Source of the DNA: Plakobranchus ocellatus
Taxonomy: Eukaryota > Mollusca > Gastropoda > Plakobranchidae
Direction of reading: 5' to 3'
Assembly: GCA_019648995.1 (NCBI GenBank)
Contig: BLXT01000370.1
Coordinates: 1,215,455-1,256,206 of the forward strand
Length of the DNA: 40,752 nt
The notes under the pieces are model-generated. The model was not told the origin of the DNA, ran no database searches, and saw only the letters and a program-made list of their open reading frames with translations. A program made the translations under genes and the position numbers. Positions 1 through 10,128 of this stretch are shown one piece after another. The stretch's first letter is position 1. Every line of letters begins with the position of its first letter.

Positions 1-756
1 GTTTTAACAACAAAATTGGCATAAAAAAAACAAAAAAAAACAGAAGAAAGATATGAAAAAAAAAATGACAATCACATTTTCTTTGAAAAAGCCATCTCGA
101 CATCCTGTGAAACAGAATCTCTGACGTACGGAAAAAAATTGGAAATTCGTTGAAATATACTTTACACTTAAACGGATTTTGAATACACTAGCAAATGCAC
201 TATTTTCCTAGTATATTTGCCAGCCTATTTTTTCCATTTTATTATGAACCTCATCAATAATAAAATTATCATCTCCCCGTTCATCCTCATTGTCATAATC
301 TTCATAATAAATATCATTATTATTTGTGATGATCATCATTTCCCAGACTTCAATCATGATTGTCAACATCGGCAACATAGACTTTCATTATCATTACAAT
401 ACAGTTATTACAATGGCAAATATGAGGGAAGTATAATGAAATAGTTCGATTCTTATTCACCCAAATTTACACGGAAAAACACATATGATAATTATGTAGT
501 TGCTTATGATACTCGGTAAGGTGACTTTAACAAATTCATTAAATTGTCATTTATTACCACAAACAAATGTATCGTTAATGCTCTCTGAAATCCTTTAATG
601 TATATTTCTAAAAATATGAAATGCCAGTTTTTGTTTCATTAGACATTTTAATTGTGCGCAATGTGTGCTGCGGGGCTTTCAACATCAGTGATGGCATCTA
701 GGTATGGGTCTCGTAATTATCTTGTAATTATGTGACCATGAATCTGGTCTGATCTC
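1..756. other. AT-rich non-coding stretch
   Basis: Only AT-rich sequence with A-runs and ATT/CAT-rich patches (about 235-380) is visible. The short reading frame at 217-444 is an Ile/His-rich reading of those patches and shows no domain. I see no RNA gene, promoter or mobile element here. Confidence 0.6.
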
Positions 757-768
757 TTGCCTTGGTCC

Positions 769-949
769 CGCCTACTACACGTTGATGGCTCAGTGGGTAG
801 CAAACCCACCCTTAGATTTGAAGGACCCTTCCGTCGCGGGTTCGAGCCCTGCCATCTGAGCCCTTGACTGACGGAAGGCCTGAAAGCTTGAGTTCACCTT
901 GGTGGTCACCTCAGACTGGCTGTACACACATACCAAAGCTTTCTAGACA
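769..949 (+). mobile_element. tRNA-derived SINE, copy 1
   Basis: This is a SINE with a tRNA-like head. It has an RNA polymerase III A box TGGCTCAGTGG at 786-796 and a perfect B box GGTTCGAGCCC at 839-849. The shared body follows (ACGGAAGGCCTGAAAGC, then GACTGGCTGTACAC). The same head and body recur at six other places in the window. The near-identical strings TTGCCTTGGTCC (757-768) and TTGCTTGGTCC (950-960) flank it and look like an 11-12 bp target-site duplication with one indel. The head is more diverged from the other copies than copies 3 and 4 are, which suggests an older insertion or another subfamily. Such elements are transcribed from the internal promoter and moved by a partner LINE; the partner here is unknown. 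Confidence 0.8.
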
Positions 950-960
950 TTGCTTGGTCC

Positions 961-1062
961 ACCACTTCTTCTGTGCACTGAGTGCGGGCTCGCCTTCTGT
1001 GCAATGCCACGCCTATGCCATGATCTGTGGTCAGAGCACAGTACAGAATAACACAATAATAT
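961..1062 (+). other. GC-richer segment just after SINE copy 1
   Basis: After the likely target-site duplication the sequence stays unusually GC-rich for this window up to about 1035, then turns AT-rich. It contains a small palindromic string GCACTGAGTGC. It could be a fragment of another repeat or part of a longer SINE form. The minus-strand reading frame across 906-1124 is a shadow of this composition. Confidence 0.35.
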
Positions 1063-2251
1063 TTCCATAACAATTTACGTTCTATACTAAGGCAAGAGAT
1101 CTTATGAGCACTTGTTTCATTCATTTTATCAAAATATGATTGTGAAGATAATTATATTTCCACTCAATTTCATTCAACAATCTCAGGTTCATGTACGCTT
1201 TTTGTGCACCAAGTCATTTATACTTGCAATGGAACGGATAATATTCTTGTTTATAAAAAATTATGGCTTTGTTCTTGGGATGATTTACTCCATTGATAAA
1301 TTAGTAGAATATATTCTTAGACACAAATTATGATTATTCACTAAAATGAATTTAATGTTTAGTTCAGATAACAACTCGCCTTATTTGAACAATTGTCTAA
1401 CAAATTCAAACATTATCTTTATTTTTGACCGATGTGGGAAAATTTTCATATTGGTATCATATTTTCCATGTAATATCATATTCTTGCCTATTCCTCTACT
1501 AAGATACGTCCTGGCGTGTGGCAGACCTTCTTACGGAAAAAAAAACAACAAAAAAACAAAAAAACCGAGACGATGTGTGTCTGACTTTTGAAAATGCCAC
1601 AAACAGCCCTTTCTATTTCAACCCCTGCTATATCAACTAATAATGATGATATAAAACCTCTAGCGCACAGTATGAAAAATAAATAATCATGGTAGAACAC
1701 CGCCCTCCTTCAAAGAAAAAAAAATCCCGAACGTAAAAAGTTATTAAATGCTACCGGTAGACGAAACTCTTGACTTATTTGATTCAATAATGCTAATGGG
1801 TCATTTATTTCTCTCCAAATTGTGCAGTAAAAAAAACCCCAAAGAAACCAGTAAAATATTCAGTGCCCTTAATGTTGAGAAAAATTTTTTAAACAATAAG
1901 AAGACAAACTCTGTATGCTCTCTCGTTGGCGTTGAACTGTTTTATTGAACTTAAAAGACAATGAAGTTCAGATTTTAAACATTCCACAACACTGCTAGGA
2001 TTCTACTAGATCAAACCGTAGTGTAAAAGATTAGATCTAAATGCCTATTCATTTCTTTGTAAATTCTAGGAGCTATTGCCAAAAGGTGGATGGTGCCGAA
2101 TACGTCAAAAAAGGGAGCAAATAGTGATAAAGTGAATAAAAATAAAATATTGTGTTTGGTATTAAATTGTTTGTCTTAAAATAAAGATATAGATATGATA
2201 AAACCAAGTGTTTGTCTTGTTTGTGCAATTAAAAAAAAAAGGAGATGTTAG
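1063..2251. other. AT-rich non-coding stretch
   Basis: The stretch holds A-rich low-complexity runs (1536-1566, 1717-1731, 1828-1840, 2230-2240) and nothing recognisable as a gene. Reading frames of 66-81 codons are interrupted, compositionally AT-driven and lack domain signatures. AGATCT-like motifs begin at about 2005-2042. Confidence 0.55.
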
Positions 2252-3038
2252 CTGACAGGCCCATATTATCGGCTATAAAAAATGGGACACTTTGTGCTTG
2301 TTTCAAACCGAGTATGGCAACAATAAACCTGTACATAATTTCCTCAGAAGAAGATTGTGTTGAATAATTTTTTTATCAATGCTGATTTTAAAAAGAAGAA
2401 AACAGTTTTTATGACCTTAGAGAAGTTTAATTAATTGTTTTATGGACGCCTATATTCAAATAGCAAAGATGTTTGTGTTACAATGCATCAAGCCTGTCTC
2501 ATGTCCTCATGCCTTTTCATCACAGCTGACAATGTTGCCTGTTGCCCACTTTTGCTGTTACTGTACTGGTGCTCAATGCTTTTTTCATTTAGCCGTTTCA
2601 GAATTAAATCAATACAATTTGCTTTTTAAATTCATGTTCTTGAGATGTTATTCTATATGAATTTGTGATGGTCTTGTCTCTGTCAGTTGTGATGCCGGAA
2701 AGACTCAATTTTTTGAGCATAGAGAATTTTTTTCTTCTAAATGAAAGTATTAAAAGAGGTCGGTGTATCTTGGCTTAATTGACTGCCATTAAGGTTAGAA
2801 GGCAACAGAAAGTGCTAGTTTTTTTTAAACAAATTTTCATGTCCGCATCACAACTGACAGATTTGTCTTTCGTTTGAAATTTTGGTTATTGAGAAAAATC
2901 TATAGCACAAACTATCTCCTCAATGTCAGAACCAAATACAAGGATAGTTCAGCTACTGAAGTATATGAGCCATAACATTTATCAAAGAACTTCAATTTTT
3001 TTACAAAGTGTCCCACTTTTCAGGCTCACCTTTGTCAG
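2252..3038. mobile_element. Possible non-autonomous DNA transposon with inverted ends
   Basis: The motif TGGGACACTTTGT (2283-2295) appears as its exact reverse complement at 3003-3015. Just outside, CTGACA (2252-2257) is matched by TGTCAG (3033-3038). The ends are therefore inverted, although the spacing between the two blocks differs (25 against 17 bp). A second exact 16-bp inverted pair, CTGTCAGTTGTGATGC (2680-2695) and its complement (2845-2860), lies inside and shares the CTGTCAG string. There is no transposase reading frame. The arrangement fits a MITE-like or foldback element, possibly with a nested second copy. I did not find a convincing target-site duplication, so the true boundaries are uncertain. 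Confidence 0.45.
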
Positions 3039-4287
3039 TGGCTCATATCTTAAAAATTGTATGTTTATGTACTTTGAATTTAATGTCACGTAAACTCCTG
3101 AACCATTGAACAGAATGATTCCAAATTTTGTAAGAAAGATCAACTGTGGCGGAAGGGTGTACTAATTATGTCTAGAAGTCCAAATTCTACCTCCTTCTAC
3201 TTTTTGTGTTTCTATTGTTCCCTCAAAACACAAGTCAGAATTTTACGATCGACCATGTTACTAACTTTCAAATGTATAGGCCTAAATTTCCGGTCTACAA
3301 TTGTCTACATTGAGGCCATAGAGATACACTAATCAATGACTTTCATTCAGGGCTGCATTGGAAGCGAAAGTTTAGATTCTAGCTTAGATATCTAAATCAA
3401 GGCTTCGTTGTGTAGATCTAGATAGGCCTGACTATGCCTACAGATCTAGATTCAAGGCCTTATTGTACCTTTAGATACATGAGCATTTAGATCTAAACTA
3501 GAAGGTATTCATTAAGGGGGTTTTCTAAAAATAAGATTCAATGTACACAGATATATACAGTACAGATAAGGTATACCTCGGCATCTCATTTTATTTCATG
3601 CGGTGTGCATCTTATTCAGATCTAGATTCTACGGTTCCCTTAAATCTAAGTGTTTAAAGCGGGATCTCATGTCAACATTTGGATTATTTCTACGATACCT
3701 TCTTTCTCTCTCTCTCTTCCTCTCCTTCTTTCTCTCTTTCTTTCCACTCAACCATTAGTAGAGCGGGTTATATAGCAATACTATTCTAGTATAAGTATAT
3801 ATAGATTCAGTACCAAATCTTTAGCCAGGAAAAAGATGTTAAGAGGGTGGCTGGGATGGTAAGCACAAAGACTGGCGAAGGAACCCATATGTGACAAGTA
3901 GTTGCTGTGATTGCGTCTAGATCTATGACTAGGAACGGCTGATAACTTGACTTGCTCCTGTTTACTAGTAATATTCGGTCAGATATTTAACAGTGCTGTT
4001 ATTGTTTCAGCTTTGTTTCCCTTTCTAAATCTAGTGATATCTAAACGGTTCTCGAAGTTGTGGGAACACTGTTTAGAGGAAGTTATTAGATCGTATCCCA
4101 GTGACATGAAAGGGGTGTCGTGTTAATGTTCCAAAGGGAGGATAAATGAGAGTATTTGATTGGTCAATATTTTTAGCTAATTTTGACTACATAATACGGT
4201 GATTTCTACAATATTTTTTAAAATGTGTTGATTATATTTTATTGACTAAATAGCCTATTCATAACATGACTAGTGTTTTATGGCTGT
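3039..4287. other. AGATCTAGAT-motif-rich non-coding region
   Basis: From 3370 to 3650 the strings TAGATCTAGAT, CAGATCTAGATT, TTAGATCTAAA and variants recur every few tens of bases. More occur at 3915-3925, 4025-4045, 4377, 4622 and 4822. An impure CT tract lies at 3702-3745. No reading frame above 60 codons is present. The motif density suggests remnants of an old repeat family. Confidence 0.45.
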
Positions 4288-4335
4288 GGGCGGGGGTTAT
4301 AAAAGGAACGCTGACAAATTATTTGAGAGTTTGCA
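4288..4335 (+). promoter_or_regulatory. Candidate core promoter: GC box plus TATA box
   Basis: GGGCGGGGG (4288-4296) sits directly before TATAAAAG (4298-4305), a close match to the metazoan TATA box. A start site would be expected at about 4328-4336. The flanks are AT-rich, so the GC box stands out. Downstream, the first frame of note starts at ATG 4411 and encodes 27 residues (MKFFFIQTCKLFVQF at its start, hydrophobic) before a stop at 4492-4494. It might be the start of a secreted-protein exon, but no donor site supports that. The site may be fortuitous or belong to an old transposon. Confidence 0.35.
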
Positions 4336-4499
4336 GAAATCGCTGAGGGATAAACTGCTGATGTTGGAGAGCTCGCGGATCTAAATAATTGTGGAAATTA
4401 AAATACTGCTATGAAATTTTTTTTTATTCAAACTTGTAAACTTTTTGTTCAGTTTTCAGCGAGAATTGAAGTGATTTTTTTCTTTAGTCCATAAAGAGA

Positions 4500-5138
4500 A
4501 TTCATCGTGGCAGGCAGTGTACAGCTAGATCCATAGCTATTCAGCACTAACCCGTTCGTGAAACCATATTATGTCCGCATGCATTTCTCAGTGTAAATTC
4601 CGATTTAAACCCATTACTATGACCCAGATCTTAGATCACCTGTTAATGGATATTAATAAACAAGAACAAATAAATACTTTCCATTTTCATAATTGAACTA
4701 ATGATCGTAAATTCATTACCTGAGTGGTTCAATACATGAAGCTAATAGAAATGTCCTAAAAAAAGCGGTGAAACGTAATATTTTTATAGCCCCTTGCAAA
4801 ACATATAGGAAGGCCAAAAAAGCTAGAGATCTAAGGCAGCATGGCGAGCTCATCTTTAGAAACCATGCCAAAAACGTTTCAGACCTTTGAAAACATTTAG
4901 AAGTTTATTTCAGTGTATTGGTTTCCTTTGCATGGGAAAATCGGTGCGCATTGGCAGGAATTAGATATGAAATAGTTTTTATGAACGTTCATTTGTCCAC
5001 TTTTAAAGTAGATGTATGTTTTTTTGTGCAAGCTTTCGTTAAATCTGCTATTGCTCAACGTCAACACAGACTCATATTATTATTTTCTATAGACTGGTAT
5101 TACTGCTGATTTCCGGGTGGCCCAGGTTAAGTTTCCGG

Positions 5139-5139
<1 letters not shown>
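4500..5139. other. Non-coding stretch before AGT array
   Basis: AT-rich sequence without a recognised gene. The last 30 bases before the array are less AT-rich and contain a short near-repeat, TTTCCGGGTGG and TTTCCGGGTAG. The microsatellite grows directly from the second one. Confidence 0.5.
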
Positions 5140-5216
<77 letters not shown>

Positions 5217-5259
5217 AGAATAGTAGTAGTGGTAGTAGTAGTAGTAGTATTAGTAGTAA

Positions 5260-5336
<77 letters not shown>
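5140..5336. repeat. AGT/ACT trinucleotide microsatellite (about 197 bp)
   Basis: Nearly pure (TAG)n with a few interruptions at 5216-5221, 5231, 5250 and 5259. All three readings on both strands that look like proteins (poly-Ser, poly-Thr, poly-Leu) are consequences of the repeat. The same motif class occurs in opposite orientation at 10062-10128. Confidence 0.97.
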
Positions 5337-5547
5337 TAGTTATTTGCAATTTTCGTTGCTAACATACATTAAGAGTGCAATAACAAATAATACTTATCAC
5401 GACAAATAAAATTAAAGACATCTTTTTTCCAGTGAATAATAATTTAAAAAAAAACACATGGACCGGTAAGCTAATAGTTAGCCTGTACTTTGCGTGTAAA
5501 CAATTTTCTCAGATATTCTTGGAAGATCTTTTGAATTCATTTTGGTT

Positions 5548-5991
5548 TTAATGCAGAAATAAAACAAGGCGTATGTTATCGCTAAGACTACAATTTGTAA
5601 TATGCGGTGCGAGTCTTAAGTGGGTATTACCAGACTTAAATATATCCGAACCGGCGGTCCCTCGGCTCCCCCGATTTATTGCCACTGAACAGAAAAGAGA
5701 TGTCATCTCCAGATGTTTGGGGGGAGGGGAGATTGAAGGATCAGAGGAGCAGGTTGCAGAGAGAAAACTCCTTGCGAAGATCTTGGCGAGCAGAGCAGTC
5801 ATAGAGCAAGTGAGGTGTTCTTTCACAGAGGTCATGCCGGTGGAAGCGTAGGCTGTATTCTGCCATTGTGTGCGTTTACCGCGGCGTGGTAGGTCCACGG
5901 TCTCGTCTCTCGATGGGTTTAGGTGAAGCATGTAGTGGACAACTGACCTGCCTGATTCGCCTGTAGCCCGTGGTGTTGGGTCGTGATTCAT
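5548..5991 (-). pseudogene. Non-LTR retrotransposon, C-terminal tail (decayed)
   Basis: Read on the minus strand, this GC-richer block has features of the C-terminal tail that follows RNase H in jockey-like non-LTR elements. In one frame it shows TGESGRSVVHYMLHLNPSRD, resembling the RTGH...LNPSRDE region. In a second frame comes ERTPHLLYDCSARQDLRKEF, resembling the HLLxDC...R..LR block. A frameshift lies between the two, and the expected CxxC cysteines read as other residues. A single frame stays open for 147 codons, but it crosses the homology and I do not regard it as a real gene. It has the same orientation as the RT and RNase H remnants at 6490-8313 and is probably the 3' part of the same copy. 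Confidence 0.6.
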
Positions 5992-6083
5992 AGTTTTGTA
6001 AATTCATAAATGAATGAATATTCAACGCATTTATTCATAGATCATTGAATAATCAATGAATAACTGAACATTTTTCTCACTAG

Positions 6084-6236
6084 CCTGAATATTCATACAA
6101 CCCGAATGTTCATAGCAACATGAAATTCACATCAACCTGAATATTCATAGCAACCTGAATATTCACATCAACCTGAATATTCACATCAACCTGAATATTC
6201 ACATAAATGTGAATATTCACATCATCCTAGATATTC
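6084..6236. repeat. 18-bp satellite CCTGAATATTCACATCAA
   Basis: About eight to nine tandem units of 17-18 bp, the best being CCTGAATATTCACATCAA. Each carries the perfect palindrome TGAATATTCA. Divergent units occur at the left end, and the repeat breaks up after 6205. Related GAATGAATA/GAATATTCAC strings lie at 6010-6060 and 6428-6486. The whole 6000-6490 block therefore looks like one AT-rich insertion in the retrotransposon remnant. Confidence 0.85.
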
Positions 6237-6489
6237 GTCTGCACCACTACGGTCTTGCGCAACTGTAGTTTCTTGATTGTTACTCGAATAAAGGAAAATT
6301 TGCCTGCATGCAGTCGCCTGAATGGGGTTCTAAGTTAGATTCAAAGCTATTCTTAATATTTTATTCTCGAAATGCAATTAAAAAACGTATATTTATTCAA
6401 AATATACCCAATACTCAGCTTAACATCATTCAATATTCATTCGCGGATGTAATATCATGAATGAATGAATACACTCGAATATTCACAAC

Positions 6490-6860
6490 GACACGATGGT
6501 CATCTACTCAACTATTCTTCTTTGCGATTGTTGTGAATTGTTTGGTGTGCTCTGCTCTGGGATGCAGATCTGTTGAACGTCCCCTAATAACGTGCATAGG
6601 CATTTTACTGTTTTAAAAGTTTCCGCCTTCACGAGCTTTACGGACAGAACACGAGTTTTTGTATTTTCCCTGGAACTCCTAAGAAGAACGATGAGAGCTG
6701 ATAGATAGCAGCTATTTCCATGGCAAATGCTTCTGCCTCATAGTTGAAGAAATGAGCTCCATTACAGTCAGTTGTGCTATTCCTCTTTTGTAACATCTGG
6801 GTACTCACTGTGGCTCCGCAACCTTTAAAAGCTCAGCCATCTGTTTAGATATGTATTCAA
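6490..6860 (-). pseudogene. Non-LTR retrotransposon RNase H domain (decayed)
   Basis: On the minus strand the segment at 6716-6746 reads NYEAEAFAME. This is the region around the second catalytic acidic residue of the RNase H domain in jockey/I-type elements (typically C-x-N-Y-x-A-E-x-x-A). The reading continues through IYQLS to LVFCP, where a TD(S) catalytic aspartate is expected but not present. In-frame stops follow, and the HWxPSH/GNExAD part is missing. The domain would degrade RNA in the cDNA hybrid; this copy cannot. It lies downstream of the RT remnant on the minus strand, as expected for one element. Confidence 0.6.
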
Positions 6861-7054
6861 TTTTGAGATAGTGTTCCTTCTTCAGTCACCATGATGTCAC
6901 TGGGTCTTCATCACTTTGATGTTTCTTTGACTCTTCGGATATCTGCTGTGTGGCACACTCTGTGTAGACAGGTGTGATCTCCTCTCTTTTTTCTAGCGGG
7001 TGATTTTTATTTTGGAGCTGATTTGCAGCATGCATTATATTTTTTCACCTCAAT

Positions 7055-8313
7055 CTACAAGTAGATCTCCAGTAAATGTTTTCTGTTCGGATGGTTTCTA
7101 TCACTTCCTCTGTGCCATTCAACCATTCTCAAACTTGCTGCATCTCTCAGCAGATCAAAAAGCACTACATTAATGAGGATCTCGAGGCTACTGTTGGGGT
7201 GAGTTGCATTCCTCCTAATGTGAAAGTATTGCTTGACTTTGTATCTTGTCCAATTATCTTGAGATGTTTTATTACTGATGGGCCGAAGAAACAGCCAATA
7301 CAGAGACGTCGCAGTGTACTTTTGTCTGCTCTTCACGAAATACTGGCAAGGCTCTTGATTAGCTGAAGTCTTTTATTGGCTCTGCTTCTAGGTTCTGAGC
7401 TTGCACCTTCAAGGTGAGCTGTCTATCGAGCTTGAGACTCAAGATAATTGGGATTTTCTCCCTCTTAACGTTTGTCCCTTTTAATGTGGCACATACGGAT
7501 TTCTTGGCTACTTTATGGCTCCTTGTAAACATTGAGTAGACGATGATCATGTGGCCTTGGAATCCATCAATGATCCTTTCATGTAGTCTACGCATTTATC
7601 TCCTGTTTATCGCCCAGTTGTAAAGCTACCTTGGTGGGAATTAGATTGTTCTTGCTTTCCAGCCATCAATCGGTTGACCATCCTTTCAGCTAATTTTCGA
7701 AGACAAGAGCTAAAATGGTGAAATGTCTGTTACTTTTCATGTCCTGGTGTGGTTTTCTCAACTTCAGGATGAGAGTCACTGTAGTCGTTTTCCAGGCGGG
7801 AGGTCCCATGTCATGTTAATCTGTCGGAGGATGACAGTCTTTGCCTTCACTTGTAGAAAAAGAACATCTCATTGTCTAAACCTATTGACGCGCTGTTTGA
7901 AATACTTCGTTGGATGGTTGAGAGATTTGCACCTTGAGCTTTATCTTTTCATTACCTGTCTTGTAGGATTTCATTGTGTTATGAGAACAGCTTGTGCCTT
8001 TTGACTTAGACGAAATATTTATTAAAGACTTCTTCTTTCTTCCGATACTCAGATATTGTTTCGTCTCATGCTGATGGAGGCTTGAAGATCTATTTCCACA
8101 ACTCTCCATTGAGGTTTTCAGCAAGGACCAGGCTTTGGTGAAGGATTGATAACATAGTTTAGGTCGATGATTTTCCTTTTTCGACTTTATCGGAAGAGAT
8201 AAATGTGATTCGGAAAATAATACTGTGAGTATCTTCAAAAAGAAACGGTCATTTGTGTGCTTTTTGGATCTTTGACAGCTTTGTGTTTCAATTGTGTAGT
8301 ACTGTTCAAACAT
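7055..8313 (-). pseudogene. Non-LTR retrotransposon reverse transcriptase remnant (jockey-like)
   Basis: This is a broken RT read downward on the minus strand. Near 7740-7810 it shows PPAWKTTTVTLILKLRKP, like the P-x-W-K...I-x-K-P-G-K finger block. Near 7600-7680 a HQGSFTTGR block follows, like the QxGFRxGRxT motif. At 7405-7595 come FTRSHKVAKK and LKLDRQLTLK, like the thumb LGVTLDRxLTxxxH block. At 7110-7260 are LDKIQSQA, GGMQLTPT and AASLRMVEWHR, like the post-RT region. The palm with the catalytic F/YADD motif is absent: the sequence jumps at about 7530-7550 from the GFQ block straight to FTRSHK. Several frameshifts and stops are present. The upper part (7882-8313) keeps a 143-codon frame that matches the region before RT only weakly. 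The copy is dead and no endonuclease domain is visible. Confidence 0.65.
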
Positions 8314-8469
8314 GTCGCAAAGGCATGTTACAAGATGAATAGTTTATATGTTTTTAGCTGACGCGGAAATACAAGAATACTACCCACTGCAGAAGACAGT
8401 TTAGGCTAATATTTTTCTATTCCTTATGAATAGTTGTGAAGCGTTTTTCCGTGGAAAGGTAAAGATATC

Positions 8470-8700
8470 GAAAGAGATTAAACCGAGAAAGATCTAGAGC
8501 GTTAGATATAAACAATTTGTCTGAAAATAAACCAGACTAAAATTTGGATCTAGATTTCAACCTGGCTGCAGCTCTAACGGCTCCAGAACTAGTATGAGCT
8601 GTTCCAAATTTCGACCAAAACAACCGTTAAATAGATCAAGCTCTATATCTAGATCAAGGTACTCTACAGTGGAAACTCATAATCTAGAGCCCAAAAGCAC
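8470..8700. repeat. Second cluster of TCTAGAT/AGATC motifs
   Basis: Motifs such as AGATCTAGAG, GGATCTAGATTT, TATATCTAGATCAAGG and ATAATCTAGAGC lie within 230 bp. The segment GATCTAGATTTCAACCTGG (8547-8565) resembles TAGATCTAGAAATCAACC at 40095-40112, so both may be fragments of one dispersed repeat. The small frame at 8594-8827 is not convincing as coding. Confidence 0.35.
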
Positions 8701-9646
8701 AATATGTCAGTTTTGCTCAACAAAACTATGGACTAAAAACATAAGCTCTCTTTGTTGCTCCAACGGCCAGGTTACCCCTCTCCCCCCCCAATTCTTATGC
8801 TTTATTCAAAATCTTGAGAACATGTAGAACCAAGGGATTTCAGGCAAAATGTTCATTCATGCAGTTCGGTGAAATTCGCACTTGCACCCTTGGGTATCAA
8901 TCAAGATGTTTTGCCGGCAGAAGTTGTTTTCGTGATTGTGGAGCTACACACACATACTTACCACCGTGGAAACGCGAGCTGTCTTCGTGTGTGTGTGTGT
9001 GTGTGTATACAAGTAATTCATCATATTAAGTTGAATGTTACAAAAATGTCGAAAGGATGGACATAATTTACAAGAAAAAAAAACACAATCTTTAAATTAT
9101 TTATATACTGAATAATTATTTTTTTGCAATGATTAACTTCTGTTTTTTTTTTTGTTTTTTTTTTACATTTTTCTCTTGCACATGCTGTATACTATGATTG
9201 TGCAAGTCAAGTCGCGGCCACGTCAAGACCTGTGTGGGTGAGATGTCTTTTCTTACTGAAAACAAAATTGGCCTGAGGCAGAGGAGAGCGAAAAGGAAGA
9301 CGATGCTAAGTCATACTTGTTTGTCTATCATTGTGTGTAAGAAGTCTGATGAGGCCTTTTCTCTTCCTCTTTTTTCTTTATACTAATCATTATTTGTCAA
9401 ACTGGTGGTGAACAGATGAGTTTTTGTTCTGTCTTTGCCCCTTTGCCCTTTAATTATGGGGGATCTGAAAAGGGAGAGGCTAAGACAAAACGTTCTGTGC
9501 TAGGTGTTTCTTGTTCCGTTGTGTTTGGAGTAAAAAATGTTGTGTTATATGACACTGTAATGTTCTTATATTACTGAAAGCAATCATATTTACATTATCA
9601 TTTGCATATCGCTCACTACTCTCCAATTATTTTTCTCCGTTCGACA

Positions 9647-9652
<6 letters not shown>
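8701..9652. other. Non-coding stretch with GT and T runs
   Basis: It contains a short (GT)n tract at 8987-9006, a C-run at 8780-8788 and T-runs at 9118-9124 and 9143-9163. Several frames of 60-77 codons cross it without domains. Nothing else is recognisable. Confidence 0.5.
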
Positions 9653-9741
<89 letters not shown>

Positions 9742-9750
9742 CATATATAT
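9653..9750. repeat. TA microsatellite with GT and ATAC edges
   Basis: Pure (TA)n from about 9653 to 9728, preceded by a short GTGTGTG and followed by ATGTATATATACATACATATATAT. Long TA tracts of this sort can extrude cruciforms. A similar GT-TA-GT compound array is at 28087-28184. Confidence 0.97.
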
Positions 9751-9873
9751 GCATAGGTTTTTTGAAATCTGGATGTAGTAGCCTATAGGAAATCGTGTGG
9801 AAGAAGAAGATCCAGATGGGCTCTTATAAATCACGTGTTTGTCATTTCCTAAAAGTACATTTTATTTTTTTTT

Positions 9874-10002
9874 CCAATCTATTTATCCTGATGTCGCGGG
9901 TTCGAGCCCCGCCACCGGCGGTCTGGCCTGACGGAGGGCCTGAAAGCCTGAGATCACCTTGTTATGGACTGCCTATATACAAGAACCAAACCAATCTATT
10001 TA
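9874..10002. repeat. 12-bp target-site duplication around SINE copy 2
   Basis: CCAATCTATTTA occurs exactly at 9874-9885 and 9991-10002 and abuts both ends of the truncated SINE. The element therefore spans 9886-9990. Confidence 0.85.
9886..9990 (+). mobile_element. tRNA-derived SINE, copy 2 (5'-truncated)
   Basis: Only the part from just before the B box remains: TCGCGGGTTCGAGCCCCGCC, then GGCCTGACGGAGGGCCTG and GGACTGCCTATATAC, ending in AACCAAA. The A box and first half of the head are missing. A perfect 12-bp direct repeat CCAATCTATTTA flanks it (9874-9885 and 9991-10002) and is a target-site duplication. The truncation was therefore present at insertion, as expected for target-primed reverse transcription that stopped early. 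Confidence 0.88.
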
Positions 10003-10061
10003 GAAATCTCCTATACGTAAAAAATGTTCACGAATGTCGAAAAGTCTATTTAAAATTATAT

Positions 10062-10128
<67 letters not shown>
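10062..10128. repeat. ACT/AGT trinucleotide microsatellite (about 67 bp)
   Basis: Pure (TAC)n, the reverse complement of the class at 5140-5336. It begins 60 bases after the SINE copy 2 duplication. The poly-Tyr reading is an artefact. Confidence 0.97.

Noticed and set aside
780..850. Functional tRNA gene
   Set aside because: The A and B boxes are good, but the acceptor and anticodon arms do not fold properly. The same sequence recurs with a SINE body six more times.
5548..5991. 147-codon minus-strand frame as a novel gene
   Set aside because: Recognisable retrotransposon tail motifs occur in two different frames here, so the single open frame is incidental.
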